Source: a virus. From it: DNA of 28,396 nucleotides. Positions 13,586 through 21,913 of the stretch are shown one piece after another. Under the pieces are notes generated by a model. That model was given only the letters and a program-made list of their open reading frames with translations, had not been told where the DNA came from and searched no databases. Each line of letters opens with the position of its first letter. The stretch's first letter is position 1. The position numbers and the translations under genes are program-made. The stretch is from IMG/VR virus record IMGVR_UViG_3300028840_002716, positions 1-28,396 of that record. One strand, given 5' to 3'.

Positions 13586-13960
13586 CTATTCTATTTCCAG
13601 AATATCGTACTGTAGCATTAGCAGTACTATCTCCCGGTATATTTTGTTGTAGGCTAAGGCTGCGGCTGCTTCCTCTTCTGAATTTATTACTGCACTCCAA
13701 TGGTCTAAAGCTAAATCAGCGTCAACAAAATAGCTATTTCCTGTAACTCGGTTCTTGAATTTATCTACAAATTCAGCTCTCTTCTCTGCTGGTAAGGCAT
13801 CTCTGTAATCGAGATACATCTCCCAATAGTCATTCAGCATTTGTCTAGCCATGATGTAAGCATCCCATCCTATAGAATCACTACGGATGCCTTTACCAAG
13901 ACAGCCACATAAAGCAATAACAATGGTTAAAAACAATACTACTCCTATCTTACATTTCAT
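13586..13960 (-). CDS. Putative lipoprotein
   Basis: A 124-residue protein with the signal MKCKIGVVLFLTIVIALCGC, a lipobox-like end (LCGC, C20). The mature part is helical (AYIMARQMLNDYWEMYLDYRDALPAEKRAEFVDKF...). It follows a 63-residue coiled-coil gene by three bases. Location after the tail genes would suit an outer-membrane spanin, but a matching inner-membrane spanin is not evident, because the upstream coiled coil lacks a membrane segment. Confidence 0.65.
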   Translation of the reverse strand: MKCKIGVVLFLTIVIALCGCLGKGIRSDSIGWDAYIMARQMLNDYWEMYLDYRDALPAEKRAEFVDKFKNRVTGNSYFVDADLALDHWSAVINSEEEAAAALAYNKIYREIVLLMLQYDILEIE

Positions 13961-13962
13961 CT

Positions 13963-14154
13963 TTACTTCTCCTCTCCATTTATTTCTGCTTCACAGATAC
14001 AAGTGTCAATGATTATATCTATTTCTTTAGCAGATTGTTCTAAAGCTCTTATTTTGTCTTCTGTTTCTTTCCTGAGCTTTCTTAACTCAAGTTTCTGCCT
14101 CAGAACTAGGCTCTTTAGCTTGTCTCGTAAGTTCTCTTCTTCCTGGCGTTTCAT
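13963..14154 (-). CDS. Small coiled-coil protein
   Basis: A 63-residue, almost entirely helical protein (EEENLRDKLKSL..., then ELRKLRKETEDKIRALEQ) with heptad-like spacing and two Cys near the C-terminus (TCICEAE). No hydrophobic membrane segment. Its first 68 bases overlap the end of the upstream gene in a different frame. Function unknown; oligomerisation is likely. Confidence 0.6.
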   Translation of the reverse strand: MKRQEEENLRDKLKSLVLRQKLELRKLRKETEDKIRALEQSAKEIDIIIDTCICEAEINGEEK

Positions 14155-14434
14155 TCGGCGCTCCGATTGAGGCTAGGTCTTTAAAGAATTCTGTAAGTTT
14201 TGTTATGCTTTTAACTGTTTCATTTCTGTCAGAGTTGCTAGCTGCTTCCACTCCTCCAATTCCTATCCAAATATGTAACAAAAACAAAAGACCTAAATCA
14301 AACTTGCAGCCTTGAAAATCTATAGGTTTATTATCACGACCCCTTATTGTCCAATCTCTAAATAGAGGATGTGTTCTGAGATCAATATAATGCTGACAGC
14401 CTTTGCAGTCTTTCTCTTTGCATTTTAAAGACAT
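14087..14434 (-). CDS. Conserved phage Cys-containing protein
   Basis: A 115-residue protein that starts directly after the collar gene stop (TAA-ATG) with AGGAG. Residues 4-50 (CKEKDCKGCQHYIDLR...GCKFDLG) match the layout of a widespread phage protein with a C...C-x2-C...GC pattern and a following helix with SNSDRNETVKSITKLTEFF. The Cys residues could bind iron or zinc. Its role is not known to me; it is often near tail or tail-fibre genes. Confidence 0.65.
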   Translation of the reverse strand: MSLKCKEKDCKGCQHYIDLRTHPLFRDWTIRGRDNKPIDFQGCKFDLGLLFLLHIWIGIGGVEAASNSDRNETVKSITKLTEFFKDLASIGAPNETPGRRELTRQAKEPSSEAET

Positions 14435-14872
14435 TTAGCTCCTTTCACAAGCTATAAAGCAGTAGCTGGCTGGACGCCAGGTAGTGCCATGGTTGTGAGT
14501 TCCGTTTCCTCCGGCATCTGCAATAACATTACTCATGTTAGTGTTAGTAGCAGAGTGGAAATTCTTATCAGTCGAAGTATCTCCATAAGAAGGGTAAACA
14601 AAATTACTATTTGAATCTCCAGAATTGGTCTTAAAGTAATGTGAGTGAGTAGGCATTTCAGATATAGTTAGTTGATGACTTGGCTGCGTCCAGGTGCCAG
14701 TAGAATGCGCTCCACCTCCAGTCTGCCCGCCATTACCACTGCCACTGGTAACAAAGACAGCTTTATCGTTCATACCAGCTTTTAGAGTGTAACCTATCGG
14801 AGCAGTGTCTGCATAGAATAGAATAAGTGTCTGCATAGAATAGAATAACTTCACCTGTTGGGATATCATCAC
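14435..14872 (-). CDS. Tail collar/tip-type protein, present frame
   Basis: The surviving frame (GTG 14872, AGGGG upstream) encodes the typical body of phage collar or fibre-tip proteins: FYADTAPIGYTLKAGMNDKA, FVTSGSGNGGQTGG, a SHQLTISEMPTHSHYF segment and a final HNHGTTWRPASYCFIACER. The HSH/HNH pattern is the metal-ion motif of the YomR/T4-gp12-like tip fold. The first 23 residues of this frame are an artefact of a 22-bp duplication; the ancestral protein starts at 14927 and would be 156 residues. It should sit at the distal tail and take part in host contact. Confidence 0.7.
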   Translation of the reverse strand: MMISQQVKLFYSMQTLILFYADTAPIGYTLKAGMNDKAVFVTSGSGNGGQTGGGAHSTGTWTQPSHQLTISEMPTHSHYFKTNSGDSNSNFVYPSYGDTSTDKNFHSATNTNMSNVIADAGGNGTHNHGTTWRPASYCFIACERS

Positions 14873-14927
14873 CCCTTGTGCTGTATGACAAGTCGCTTCT
14901 GTTAGTCGATCTTAATCCTATAGTCAT
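14763..14927 (-). pseudogene. Original N-terminus of the collar gene, frameshifted
   Basis: ATG 14927 has a GAGGT site and encodes MTIGLRSTNRSDLSYSTRGD, then DIPTGEVILFYADT, the proper N-terminus for the collar protein. Because of the tandem duplication it runs out of frame and stops at TAA 14765-14763 after 54 residues. Removing one 22-bp copy restores a single frame from 14927 to 14435. Confidence 0.75.
14805..14848. repeat. 22-bp perfect tandem duplication
   Basis: 14805-14826 and 14827-14848 are identical. 22 is not a multiple of three, so the duplication shifts the collar frame. The unit itself contains a short TATTC-TATTC repeat that may promote slippage. Confidence 0.95.
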
Positions 14928-14929
14928 TT

Positions 14930-15310
14930 CTATACCTCATAACCTCCGTATACTTGGTAAGTAAAAGTAGTTTTGGAAGTATGTACCATCTGTAAAGTAT
15001 CGTTAGCATCGCCAAGTATTATGCCAGGGATTCCACAATCTAGTATGTAGGTCTCATTAGTGACAAAAGATCTCTCGAAAAACTGGTTGGTGGGATTCCG
15101 CGCAGTACCAACAGAGCCGCCAGTATCCAATACTTTGTACATCTGTACGGTAGCTTTTGAGAAGTCAGTCAATCCTCCTGTTGGAGCATGTATCCAAATC
15201 TGCCTAATGAAACTTGTAGTACTGCTGGGATTGGTATACATTATATGGGTCGTTCCAGCGGTTGTAACTGCAGTCATATCTCTGATAATATCATAGTCGA
15301 AAGTAGCCAT
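14930..15310 (-). CDS. Probable fibre or virion accessory protein
   Basis: A 126-residue beta-rich protein (MATFDYDIIRDMTAVTTAGTT..., then FIRQIWIHAPTGG, ILDCGIPGIILGDANDTLQMV). The GIILGDANDTL stretch is typical of small beta-sandwich proteins in phage tail-tip regions. It is between the second fibre gene and the collar gene, and its end carries the ribosome site of the collar gene. Exact family not recognised. Confidence 0.65.
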   Translation of the reverse strand: MATFDYDIIRDMTAVTTAGTTHIMYTNPSSTTSFIRQIWIHAPTGGLTDFSKATVQMYKVLDTGGSVGTARNPTNQFFERSFVTNETYILDCGIPGIILGDANDTLQMVHTSKTTFTYQVYGGYEV

Positions 15311-15325
15311 TTTGTACTTCTCCTC

Positions 15326-16066
15326 TTATAGAAGGCTATATTTTTTTAAATCTAGTCTAACAGTCTGGCTAAACAGTTGGGTTGTAACTCCTCCACTACC
15401 GTCTGATACCAACACCATATCGTCAGCACAAGTATCGCGACTGGTAGCAGAATTGCTCCACAGCACCCTAGTCCAAGGCATCTTGTGGTGGTAGTTATGG
15501 TGTGGCTGTCCATATTGTGGAGTATCCATACTAGCATCTAGTATAGCGTCTTTAAGGGTAATGATGGTTGATGTTCCACTATATGCACAGGCAGTAACAT
15601 AACTATGGCCTGGGCTAGCTGTTCCTGTTATATATACTGCCCTGCCTATTGTGTAGACAGACCTCATGTCTCCATTCTCTTCCCACTGGACTGTGCTGTA
15701 ATAACGCCATGGGGTTGTGCCTGTTCCCCACCAGCTTCCCCCTGGGGTGTTCCCAGACAAGGTACCGTCATCATTAAGAGACACTGATATTCTAGCATCC
15801 AGGTTAGCAGCAGAACCTCTTGCATCCACAACTTCATCATAAGTTGTTGTATTGTAGTCTATGTCTTTCCATGCTGATCCGGTGTAAACGTACATTCGGT
15901 CATTTGCACTATCATACCAAGTGGTTCCTTCAGAAGGAGAGCCAGGAGCAGAAGTACCTACCATATTTGTTATGGCGGCATCAATGTGGTTTCTTAATAT
16001 TTGATAAAGCTCCCCGAAAGTAGTTACGCCGCTTTCTGGTTCTGTGCTGTCATAAGTTTGTCCCAT
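15326..16066 (-). CDS. Tail fibre-like protein, paralogue 2
   Basis: A 246-residue protein. Residues 1-65 (GELYQILRNHIDAAITNMVG, WYDSANDRMYVYTGSAW) are a conserved attachment or assembly module shared with the gene at 16069-16959. The rest is beta-rich with Gly/Thr/Ser, ending in VRLDLKKYSLL. It likely forms part of the distal tail fibre, the shared N-terminus docking both proteins to the same tail component. The distal segments differ completely, as expected for host-range exchange. Confidence 0.75.
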   Translation of the reverse strand: MGQTYDSTEPESGVTTFGELYQILRNHIDAAITNMVGTSAPGSPSEGTTWYDSANDRMYVYTGSAWKDIDYNTTTYDEVVDARGSAANLDARISVSLNDDGTLSGNTPGGSWWGTGTTPWRYYSTVQWEENGDMRSVYTIGRAVYITGTASPGHSYVTACAYSGTSTIITLKDAILDASMDTPQYGQPHHNYHHKMPWTRVLWSNSATSRDTCADDMVLVSDGSGGVTTQLFSQTVRLDLKKYSLL

Positions 16067-16068
16067 TG

Positions 16069-16959
16069 TTATTTCTCCTCCAGCCTATCTTGCATCCACT
16101 GCGGGAGACTTTCTTTTCTCTCCTTAGTTACTTCTTTCTTTGGAATGTCTTGATAGTAGATAATGGATTCCCCACTCATGGCTTCCACTATCCTTGCTAG
16201 TTTTGCCAGGTCTACATTTATTCGCTTTCCTAGGATGGAATTCTGCGCACTAAATGACCAAGGGTAAGGTTCATTTGGATCTGGAGAGAACATATCAAAT
16301 CTATGGGAAGTGAGCTGAGTGAGGTCACCATTATCATTTAAGGCTTGTAGCTCTCCATTAGCAGACATGTCTTTATATATAGCAGCTCCTTCACTACCAA
16401 ACCATACAGTAACACCACTAGCACTCTGCGTTCCTCCAACCGTTACTCCTGAGCCAACACTAACACCACTGAGTGTAGTTACTCCGCCTGATATAGTAAT
16501 CCCACTAGCAATACTGACTCCACCCTGTATAGACACTCCCCCAGCTACAGTCAGTCCACTAGGCAGCTCCATTACTCCGGTGATCTTAGTCTCTGTCCCG
16601 CCATCGTCTTGGCTGTACATATGATTGTCAGCCTTCTTGTACATAGCAGCTCCGCCAGTGCCATACCAGCAAGTCACGCCACTGCTGTCATTTGTTCTTC
16701 CCAGAGTAACACCAGTCTCAAAACTCACTCCAGCATAGGTAGCAAAAGCACTAGCCCCCATCCACATATTCCCATCATAAATGTAAAGGTGTGAGTTGCC
16801 GCTGTTATACCACATCATTCCTGATACAGGGCTGCTGGGAGCTGCACTCCCTATCATATTAGTCATTGAGGCATCGATGTGATTTCTTATGATATCATAT
16901 AGCTCTCCGAGAGTAGTTACTCCGACTTCTGGATTCGAGCTGTTATATGTTCTTCCCAT
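16069..16959 (-). CDS. Tail fibre-like protein, paralogue 1, with G-V repeats
   Basis: A 296-residue protein beginning with the same module as its neighbour (GELYDIIRNHIDASMTNMIG, WYNSGNSHLYIYDGNMW). Residues about 130-190 are a tandem (S/G)GV(S/T) series (VAGGVSIQGGVSIASGITIS...) fitting a trimeric beta-helical shaft. The C-terminal 50 residues are charged and helical (LARIVEAMSGESII, then PQWMQDRLEEK), possibly an adaptor or chaperone segment. It belongs to the tail-fibre group following the tip protein. Confidence 0.75.
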   Translation of the reverse strand: MGRTYNSSNPEVGVTTLGELYDIIRNHIDASMTNMIGSAAPSSPVSGMMWYNSGNSHLYIYDGNMWMGASAFATYAGVSFETGVTLGRTNDSSGVTCWYGTGGAAMYKKADNHMYSQDDGGTETKITGVMELPSGLTVAGGVSIQGGVSIASGITISGGVTTLSGVSVGSGVTVGGTQSASGVTVWFGSEGAAIYKDMSANGELQALNDNGDLTQLTSHRFDMFSPDPNEPYPWSFSAQNSILGKRINVDLAKLARIVEAMSGESIIYYQDIPKKEVTKERKESLPQWMQDRLEEK

Positions 16960-16970
16960 GTTTTGTTCTC

Positions 16971-17306
16971 CTAAATACTTTCACTGCTACTTTCTGATGA
17001 GCTGCTCTCAGAGCCTGAACTGGATTCTGAGCTGCCTGATGACAATAGCTTGCTTTCCAAATAAGCTACTCTGTTTTCAAGTGCTTCTACTTTTTGCAAC
17101 AACTGCAAGCCGTGGCTTTGTACTGCATCAACTCTTGAGTTAAGAGTGTCTTTATGGTTTTGTAGATCGTTTACTTGATTCTGTAGGTAGCTCTTAGAAT
17201 TCTCTAACTTGTTGTCTAGATAAGCCTGAGTTTGATCTGTTTTGTCCTGCATGTAATCTTTTGCAGCCTGTATTGCTTTAGCAGTAGCTGATACCCAAGT
17301 AGTCAT
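16971..17306 (-). CDS. Coiled-coil tail-tip protein with Ser-rich end
   Basis: A 111-residue protein. Residues 10-88 are one continuous coiled coil (AYLDNKLENSKSYLQNQVND, then VEALENRVAYLESKLL), and the last 20 are nearly all Ser and Glu with a few Gly. It sits between the tip protein and the fibres, eight bases after the former, and may form a trimeric linker joining them. That role is inferred from position and shape only. Confidence 0.65.
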   Translation of the reverse strand: MTTWVSATAKAIQAAKDYMQDKTDQTQAYLDNKLENSKSYLQNQVNDLQNHKDTLNSRVDAVQSHGLQLLQKVEALENRVAYLESKLLSSGSSESSSGSESSSSESSSESI

Positions 17307-17314
17307 TTTTTAAT

Positions 17315-20300
17315 CTAATATCCTTTTATAACCATGTTGACTTCTCCAGGAACAATATTACCAGCATCATCATACAGGGTGATGTGAAAATCACTCAGTG
17401 ATTTATTTTTAAAAGAGTAGTAGTAAGCATCTGTAACAGTAGTACATACCACAGTGTAATCGACCAAAAAGTTTAGACTAAGATCAGAAGACAAGTTAAA
17501 AGTAGTTCCACTTTCAGCGCCTATTATACCACTTATGGATTTAGCATTGAAGAGGCGCAATTTATCTGGCACATCAACATAAGAGGCTATGGAGACAAAG
17601 TTGAGAGTTGTTAAGTTGGTGTCTAATGTGAATAGCTCTTTCCGTTGGAAATATCTGAAAGAGGCTTCTATTGGAGTCGAGGTATATGTTACCCAGCTAG
17701 CAGAGGCTAATGGGCTAGACGATCCATACCTATACATAGTAGTGATTGCAGACAAACTAGTTATCTCTGCATCCGTGTCATTCGGAAATGAAATATCAGT
17801 TCTATTTGGATAGGTTAGGTCAGTGGCCCTCAACACCTCACTATGGTATTGCCTAACTAGTCTGAGTGTTTGTCGCTGTTCTGCACCAACATCCCTACAA
17901 GGGCTCTGGTAATAGCCAGCGGTCACTACACTGCCATCGTAATAAGTTAAAGAGGTTCCAGAATCAACCCAGGTACTAACGCCACTGCCCGTGTCTAGTA
18001 GCGCATGCGGAACAGCAAGGCCTGGGGTGTTACCGCTGTGTATCCATACAAGGTTGTCTGTGATGTTACCATGGAGAGATAGATCTGAAGCAATCCCATC
18101 AACAAAATCGTCTATTTCCTGTATAGAATAGACTATATTTACATAAGTACCGATATCGATATTGACGTCAGCAGAAGTAGCATTGACAGACATGTTCCCT
18201 GAAGTATCTATTGCTTTTATCCAATAAGTCCAATTCCCAGTGTAAGGAGCTGTATGTATGTGTAGATTCTGGCTGATCTCTTTTGTTATATTAGTGCCTG
18301 TCTCCCAGGAGGCTCCTTCTCTAATGAGATAACCCCTTCTGTCTGCATCTGTTACATGATCCCATTTAAAGATAATGGAAGAGCCGTCTTGAGCCACTAT
18401 GAAGTTGCTTACGTCCTCTGGAGGTGCTGTTTTCCAGAGTATTGTTAAGTTATCCGTTCCAACCTCAGGATTATCAGGATTATGCGCCCTGTTGGATAGC
18501 GCATCATAGCCGCACACTGCTATTGTGTAGGAAGTATTAATCTGCCACTCTACTTGGTTTGAGACATATATATTGCTTGTGGTAGCTCCTAGATATTCCC
18601 ATACGCTATCAGTTATGGAAGTATTTTTCCTGTAAATTAGCCACTTAGCTATTTTCCGCTCTGTGTACTCTGAATAAGTCCATATAACATGGACTTCACT
18701 TTTTAGGTTGCCGCCTGTATCTGTCCTTAACCTTTCAAGGGCGCTTACGTTGGCAGCGATGGGAATTGTTTGCAGAGCAGAAACATCCCAGTCTATCGGA
18801 GTTCCTTCTTCATAGAGACTCTCGTTGTATTCGATTGCTGATATCGTTCTTTTAAGATCTCCGCTTCTTGATATCTCAACTATCTTTAGTTTTTTAAATT
18901 CGCTATTCTGCACTCCCACAGCATATACATCATGCTCAGATGGAGTAGTGCTCCAGTTTGTCGGAGCTATACTCAAGGTTGAGTGATCGCCTGCTCCTGT
19001 AGTTATTGTCTGGCTTTCAACGGTGTCAGTTCCGCTGTGCCTGATGTAGATAACATAAGTACTGCCTCCAGCCAATGTAATAGTCCTATCCAACACCACA
19101 CTATCACTAGAAGCAGAAACCACTCGCCCACCAAAACCCCACTGAGGTATGTCATGCTGTACTCTTATGACATCACCAACTTGGCAAGCTAAGGCATCAA
19201 CATCAACATCAAAACTAACACTTCTGGTCAGATATTTATTGCAGTTTAGTCTATACAAAGCTTCTCTAAAAGCTCTGTTATAGCTAGTGCAGCCATAAAG
19301 AGTTATAGTAGATCTGCGTTCAAGATCCCCTTCAGAGTAATCATTCCCATATACTTGTATGGACTCTCTCTGATAGTCTCTGGTCTCATCAAAGTAAGTC
19401 ACTTCTATTACATTTGCTCTGTCTTCCAGCCCTAGGAATGATTCTTTAAAGCTGTCTTCATAGATGTTTCCTACAGTGAAAAGCTGCACTGGATCATAGC
19501 TTTTATCAATAACGCAGCTGAACTTTGTGCCTCTCATCACTACCATCCCGCGACCAACTTGACTAATGTGGCTTAGGGCTTCCCATGTTGGTGTTTGGGA
19601 GTCAAACACTATATCTACCACACATCGCTTATCTCCTTCATCAGTCAGCTCATCACAATAATCAGCCCAATTTTTAAAGGCATCATAATCTATGCGGGTT
19701 GTTGGATCTATTCCGTCTCTTCCTTTATAAGAGAAGGAAGTTACTGTGTCTCCTGTACTTCCACCAGTAGTAAGTTCATAGAAAGGCTTCACTAGAATAT
19801 CGTAGCACGCCCACGCAGGGTTATCAGCTCTCACTGCTTCCCATTGGCTGGTGTTGGTATTGTAAACGATAGTGTGGCTGCGTACAACTTCACAAGTTAT
19901 GCTGGGAGCACCACTACTTAGCTGTGCTGTGGCTAGGGCTCTGACTCCAAGCAGAGCAGTATATGGGTATGTAAGGTCGTCTGGTATTATCTCTCCTATG
20001 GCTTTTAAGTATATAGTGTTTATGTACCTTGATGTGCTTGCTTCTGTGTCTGTTACTTTTATTCTTACATCATATTGTGCTGGGCTTAAACCGTGGACTT
20101 CAAACGCTCTGCGTATTGGCTTATTCTGTGCTCCTATTATATTTATATTACCAGCCTTGTAGTATCTGGTGATACTTGAGAACCAATCATCAATATCCCC
20201 AATTGACCAGGTGTCATAATCTGCAGCTACAGCAACCTCAACTATCTGAGCATGATTAAGACCTCTTATTTCTACCCATGATTGCTTGTAGGAACCCATC

Positions 20301-21505
20301 TCTACCCAACCAGTGTCCATAGTAGCATGGTAACCTGTTCTGTATCTCAGAGGATGATATTGATATCTAATCTGACCGGTAGCATAATTGTGAGAACTGC
20401 TATAAAGGGGAAAGTGTCCACTAGTATTCTGACCAAAAAAGAATCTAATTCTGTCGCAGGTAGAAGTGAACTTAAATCCCCAGTTTGTATAAGTACTGTC
20501 TGAAGCTGAGATTTCTCTGTCTTGTCCCCCAGTGAGAGCAGTCCAGCTTGCTGCGCCTGAGACACTGTATTCTATGCTTATTTCTACATAAGTGGAACTT
20601 AGCCCACCACTGTCATTGGCGTAGTAAAGACCATAAGGACAAACTACTTCTATCCGCAAGCCTTCTACTGAGTCACCAGAAGTAGTTTTAGTTACATAAG
20701 TACTATCTGTTATCTCTGTGTTATAGGAAGTTATATCATAAGTATCATCGAAGTAGGGGATCTGTGGCTGTTGTCTAGTGCCATAGGTACACCGCACCCA
20801 GACATGGCTGTAGTTGCTTATGTCTTGCCCGTTTATCTGTATCTTCTTTATTGCCTGTACGTTTCCATCATGGACAGCTATTAGAGCATTGTAGTATTCA
20901 TCATTTTCCTGAACATCAATGTAGCGATTAATAATGACGCCAGCGACTCTGCGCGTGCCGTAGATTCTTGGGATAGCACCTCCTTGGGTGGTTATGTTGC
21001 GCATCTCACCCCAACCGTAGGTATCTGTGGAATCGAAGTCTCCACCTACCCCAGAGTCTAGTTTAGGAGTGGATGGCATACCTACTGGCAGCAACCAGTT
21101 TACCAAGAGGCTTCCGGCTGTAGCTACGGCTGCTCCGGCCAACGCAGCTCCAAGTTTACCAAGACCTGCGGCCCAATATTGTTGAGTAACAACAGCTAGC
21201 ACCATCACAACTACCATGGCTAAGACTCTGATTATAGACTTATCATCACCTCCTCCACCATGTAAGACGGGTAGTATTATTATCTGGTCCCCTGGATTCG
21301 GGCAGATGTGATTTAGATCTTCCTCTGTTAGGACTCTGCCGTTGATGCTGTAAGAGAGGTCTATCCCTTCCTCTTGTCTGGTGAGAAAGTTCTGCGCAGC
21401 TATGTACTCTGATACAGGCGTTGCTGCCTCGTACTCGGAGTAATAATCAGTTTTGTCCCAAAGGTTAAATGGACTATTAACTACTGTCAGCCTGACTTGT
21501 TCCAT
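17315..21505 (-). CDS. Tail tip/host specificity protein, J-like with fused I-like domain
   Basis: A 1396-residue protein, the largest here. Residues 1-80 look like the beta-grasp (ThiS/ubiquitin-like) domain of tail assembly protein I: INGRVLTEEDLNHICPNPGD, IIILPVL, then a Gly run HGGGGDD at 82-88. A strongly hydrophobic region covers 91-141. Residues about 165-900 correspond to the lambda J-type tip hub (GGAIPRIYGTRRVAG; CYDILVKPFYELTTGG; WEALSHISQVGRGM). Fibronectin III-like repeats appear at about 920-1115 (APPEDVSNFIVAQDGSSI, then FKWDHVTDADRRGYLI). The C-terminus would contact the receptor. The start overlaps the K-like gene by 29 bases. Confidence 0.87.
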   Translation of the reverse strand: MEQVRLTVVNSPFNLWDKTDYYSEYEAATPVSEYIAAQNFLTRQEEGIDLSYSINGRVLTEEDLNHICPNPGDQIIILPVLHGGGGDDKSIIRVLAMVVVMVLAVVTQQYWAAGLGKLGAALAGAAVATAGSLLVNWLLPVGMPSTPKLDSGVGGDFDSTDTYGWGEMRNITTQGGAIPRIYGTRRVAGVIINRYIDVQENDEYYNALIAVHDGNVQAIKKIQINGQDISNYSHVWVRCTYGTRQQPQIPYFDDTYDITSYNTEITDSTYVTKTTSGDSVEGLRIEVVCPYGLYYANDSGGLSSTYVEISIEYSVSGAASWTALTGGQDREISASDSTYTNWGFKFTSTCDRIRFFFGQNTSGHFPLYSSSHNYATGQIRYQYHPLRYRTGYHATMDTGWVEMGSYKQSWVEIRGLNHAQIVEVAVAADYDTWSIGDIDDWFSSITRYYKAGNINIIGAQNKPIRRAFEVHGLSPAQYDVRIKVTDTEASTSRYINTIYLKAIGEIIPDDLTYPYTALLGVRALATAQLSSGAPSITCEVVRSHTIVYNTNTSQWEAVRADNPAWACYDILVKPFYELTTGGSTGDTVTSFSYKGRDGIDPTTRIDYDAFKNWADYCDELTDEGDKRCVVDIVFDSQTPTWEALSHISQVGRGMVVMRGTKFSCVIDKSYDPVQLFTVGNIYEDSFKESFLGLEDRANVIEVTYFDETRDYQRESIQVYGNDYSEGDLERRSTITLYGCTSYNRAFREALYRLNCNKYLTRSVSFDVDVDALACQVGDVIRVQHDIPQWGFGGRVVSASSDSVVLDRTITLAGGSTYVIYIRHSGTDTVESQTITTGAGDHSTLSIAPTNWSTTPSEHDVYAVGVQNSEFKKLKIVEISRSGDLKRTISAIEYNESLYEEGTPIDWDVSALQTIPIAANVSALERLRTDTGGNLKSEVHVIWTYSEYTERKIAKWLIYRKNTSITDSVWEYLGATTSNIYVSNQVEWQINTSYTIAVCGYDALSNRAHNPDNPEVGTDNLTILWKTAPPEDVSNFIVAQDGSSIIFKWDHVTDADRRGYLIREGASWETGTNITKEISQNLHIHTAPYTGNWTYWIKAIDTSGNMSVNATSADVNIDIGTYVNIVYSIQEIDDFVDGIASDLSLHGNITDNLVWIHSGNTPGLAVPHALLDTGSGVSTWVDSGTSLTYYDGSVVTAGYYQSPCRDVGAEQRQTLRLVRQYHSEVLRATDLTYPNRTDISFPNDTDAEITSLSAITTMYRYGSSSPLASASWVTYTSTPIEASFRYFQRKELFTLDTNLTTLNFVSIASYVDVPDKLRLFNAKSISGIIGAESGTTFNLSSDLSLNFLVDYTVVCTTVTDAYYYSFKNKSLSDFHITLYDDAGNIVPGEVNMVIKGY

Positions 21506-21896
21506 TATATCTAAAAAAGCCCCTTGTTCGACGTTTCCAAAGCGGATGATTCAGAGGTTCTATAACAGCATTTAATTTTTTCAGAGTATGGATGAAATGC
21601 TGTTCATCTACACAAAGACCTATGTGGTTAATAAAACGAGGATGGTTCTTTATAAGAACTAAGCACCCTCGCTCAGGTTTCTCAATCTTCTGCCAGACAT
21701 TTCTTAAAGAAGCCTGATCATTAATCTGGAGATTTATTATAGCACTGTGGAATGCGCAGATTTTGAAATCAGGAAGCTCCGCTCTATTTACTCTCTTATA
21801 AGCTTCTCTAACAAGTCCCCAACAATCAAGACCAGTTCTGAAGTCCCTGCCGCCATCAACAAACGGTACGCCAACCAGCTCTTCTACACTCTCCAC
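21477..21896 (-). CDS. NlpC/P60 peptidase, tail assembly K-like
   Basis: A 139-residue protein with a GTG start at 21896. The NlpC/P60 triad is visible: C25 in GLDCWGLVREAY, H91 in INHIGLCV and a third polar residue near H103. In lambda, gpK also has an N-terminal JAB domain; none is present here. Members act at the tail tip as peptidoglycan hydrolases or in maturation of the I/J proteins. It lies between the L-like and J-like genes, as in lambda. Confidence 0.85.
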   Translation of the reverse strand: MESVEELVGVPFVDGGRDFRTGLDCWGLVREAYKRVNRAELPDFKICAFHSAIINLQINDQASLRNVWQKIEKPERGCLVLIKNHPRFINHIGLCVDEQHFIHTLKKLNAVIEPLNHPLWKRRTRGFFRYNGTSQADSS

Positions 21897-21913
21897 AAAA
21901 ATACACTCTCCTA

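Noticed and set aside
14435-14503. Treating the 14872 start as the natural start of the collar protein
   Set aside because: The first 23 residues derive from the duplicated 22-bp unit in another frame, and the frame at 14927 has a better ribosome site and family-like N-terminus.
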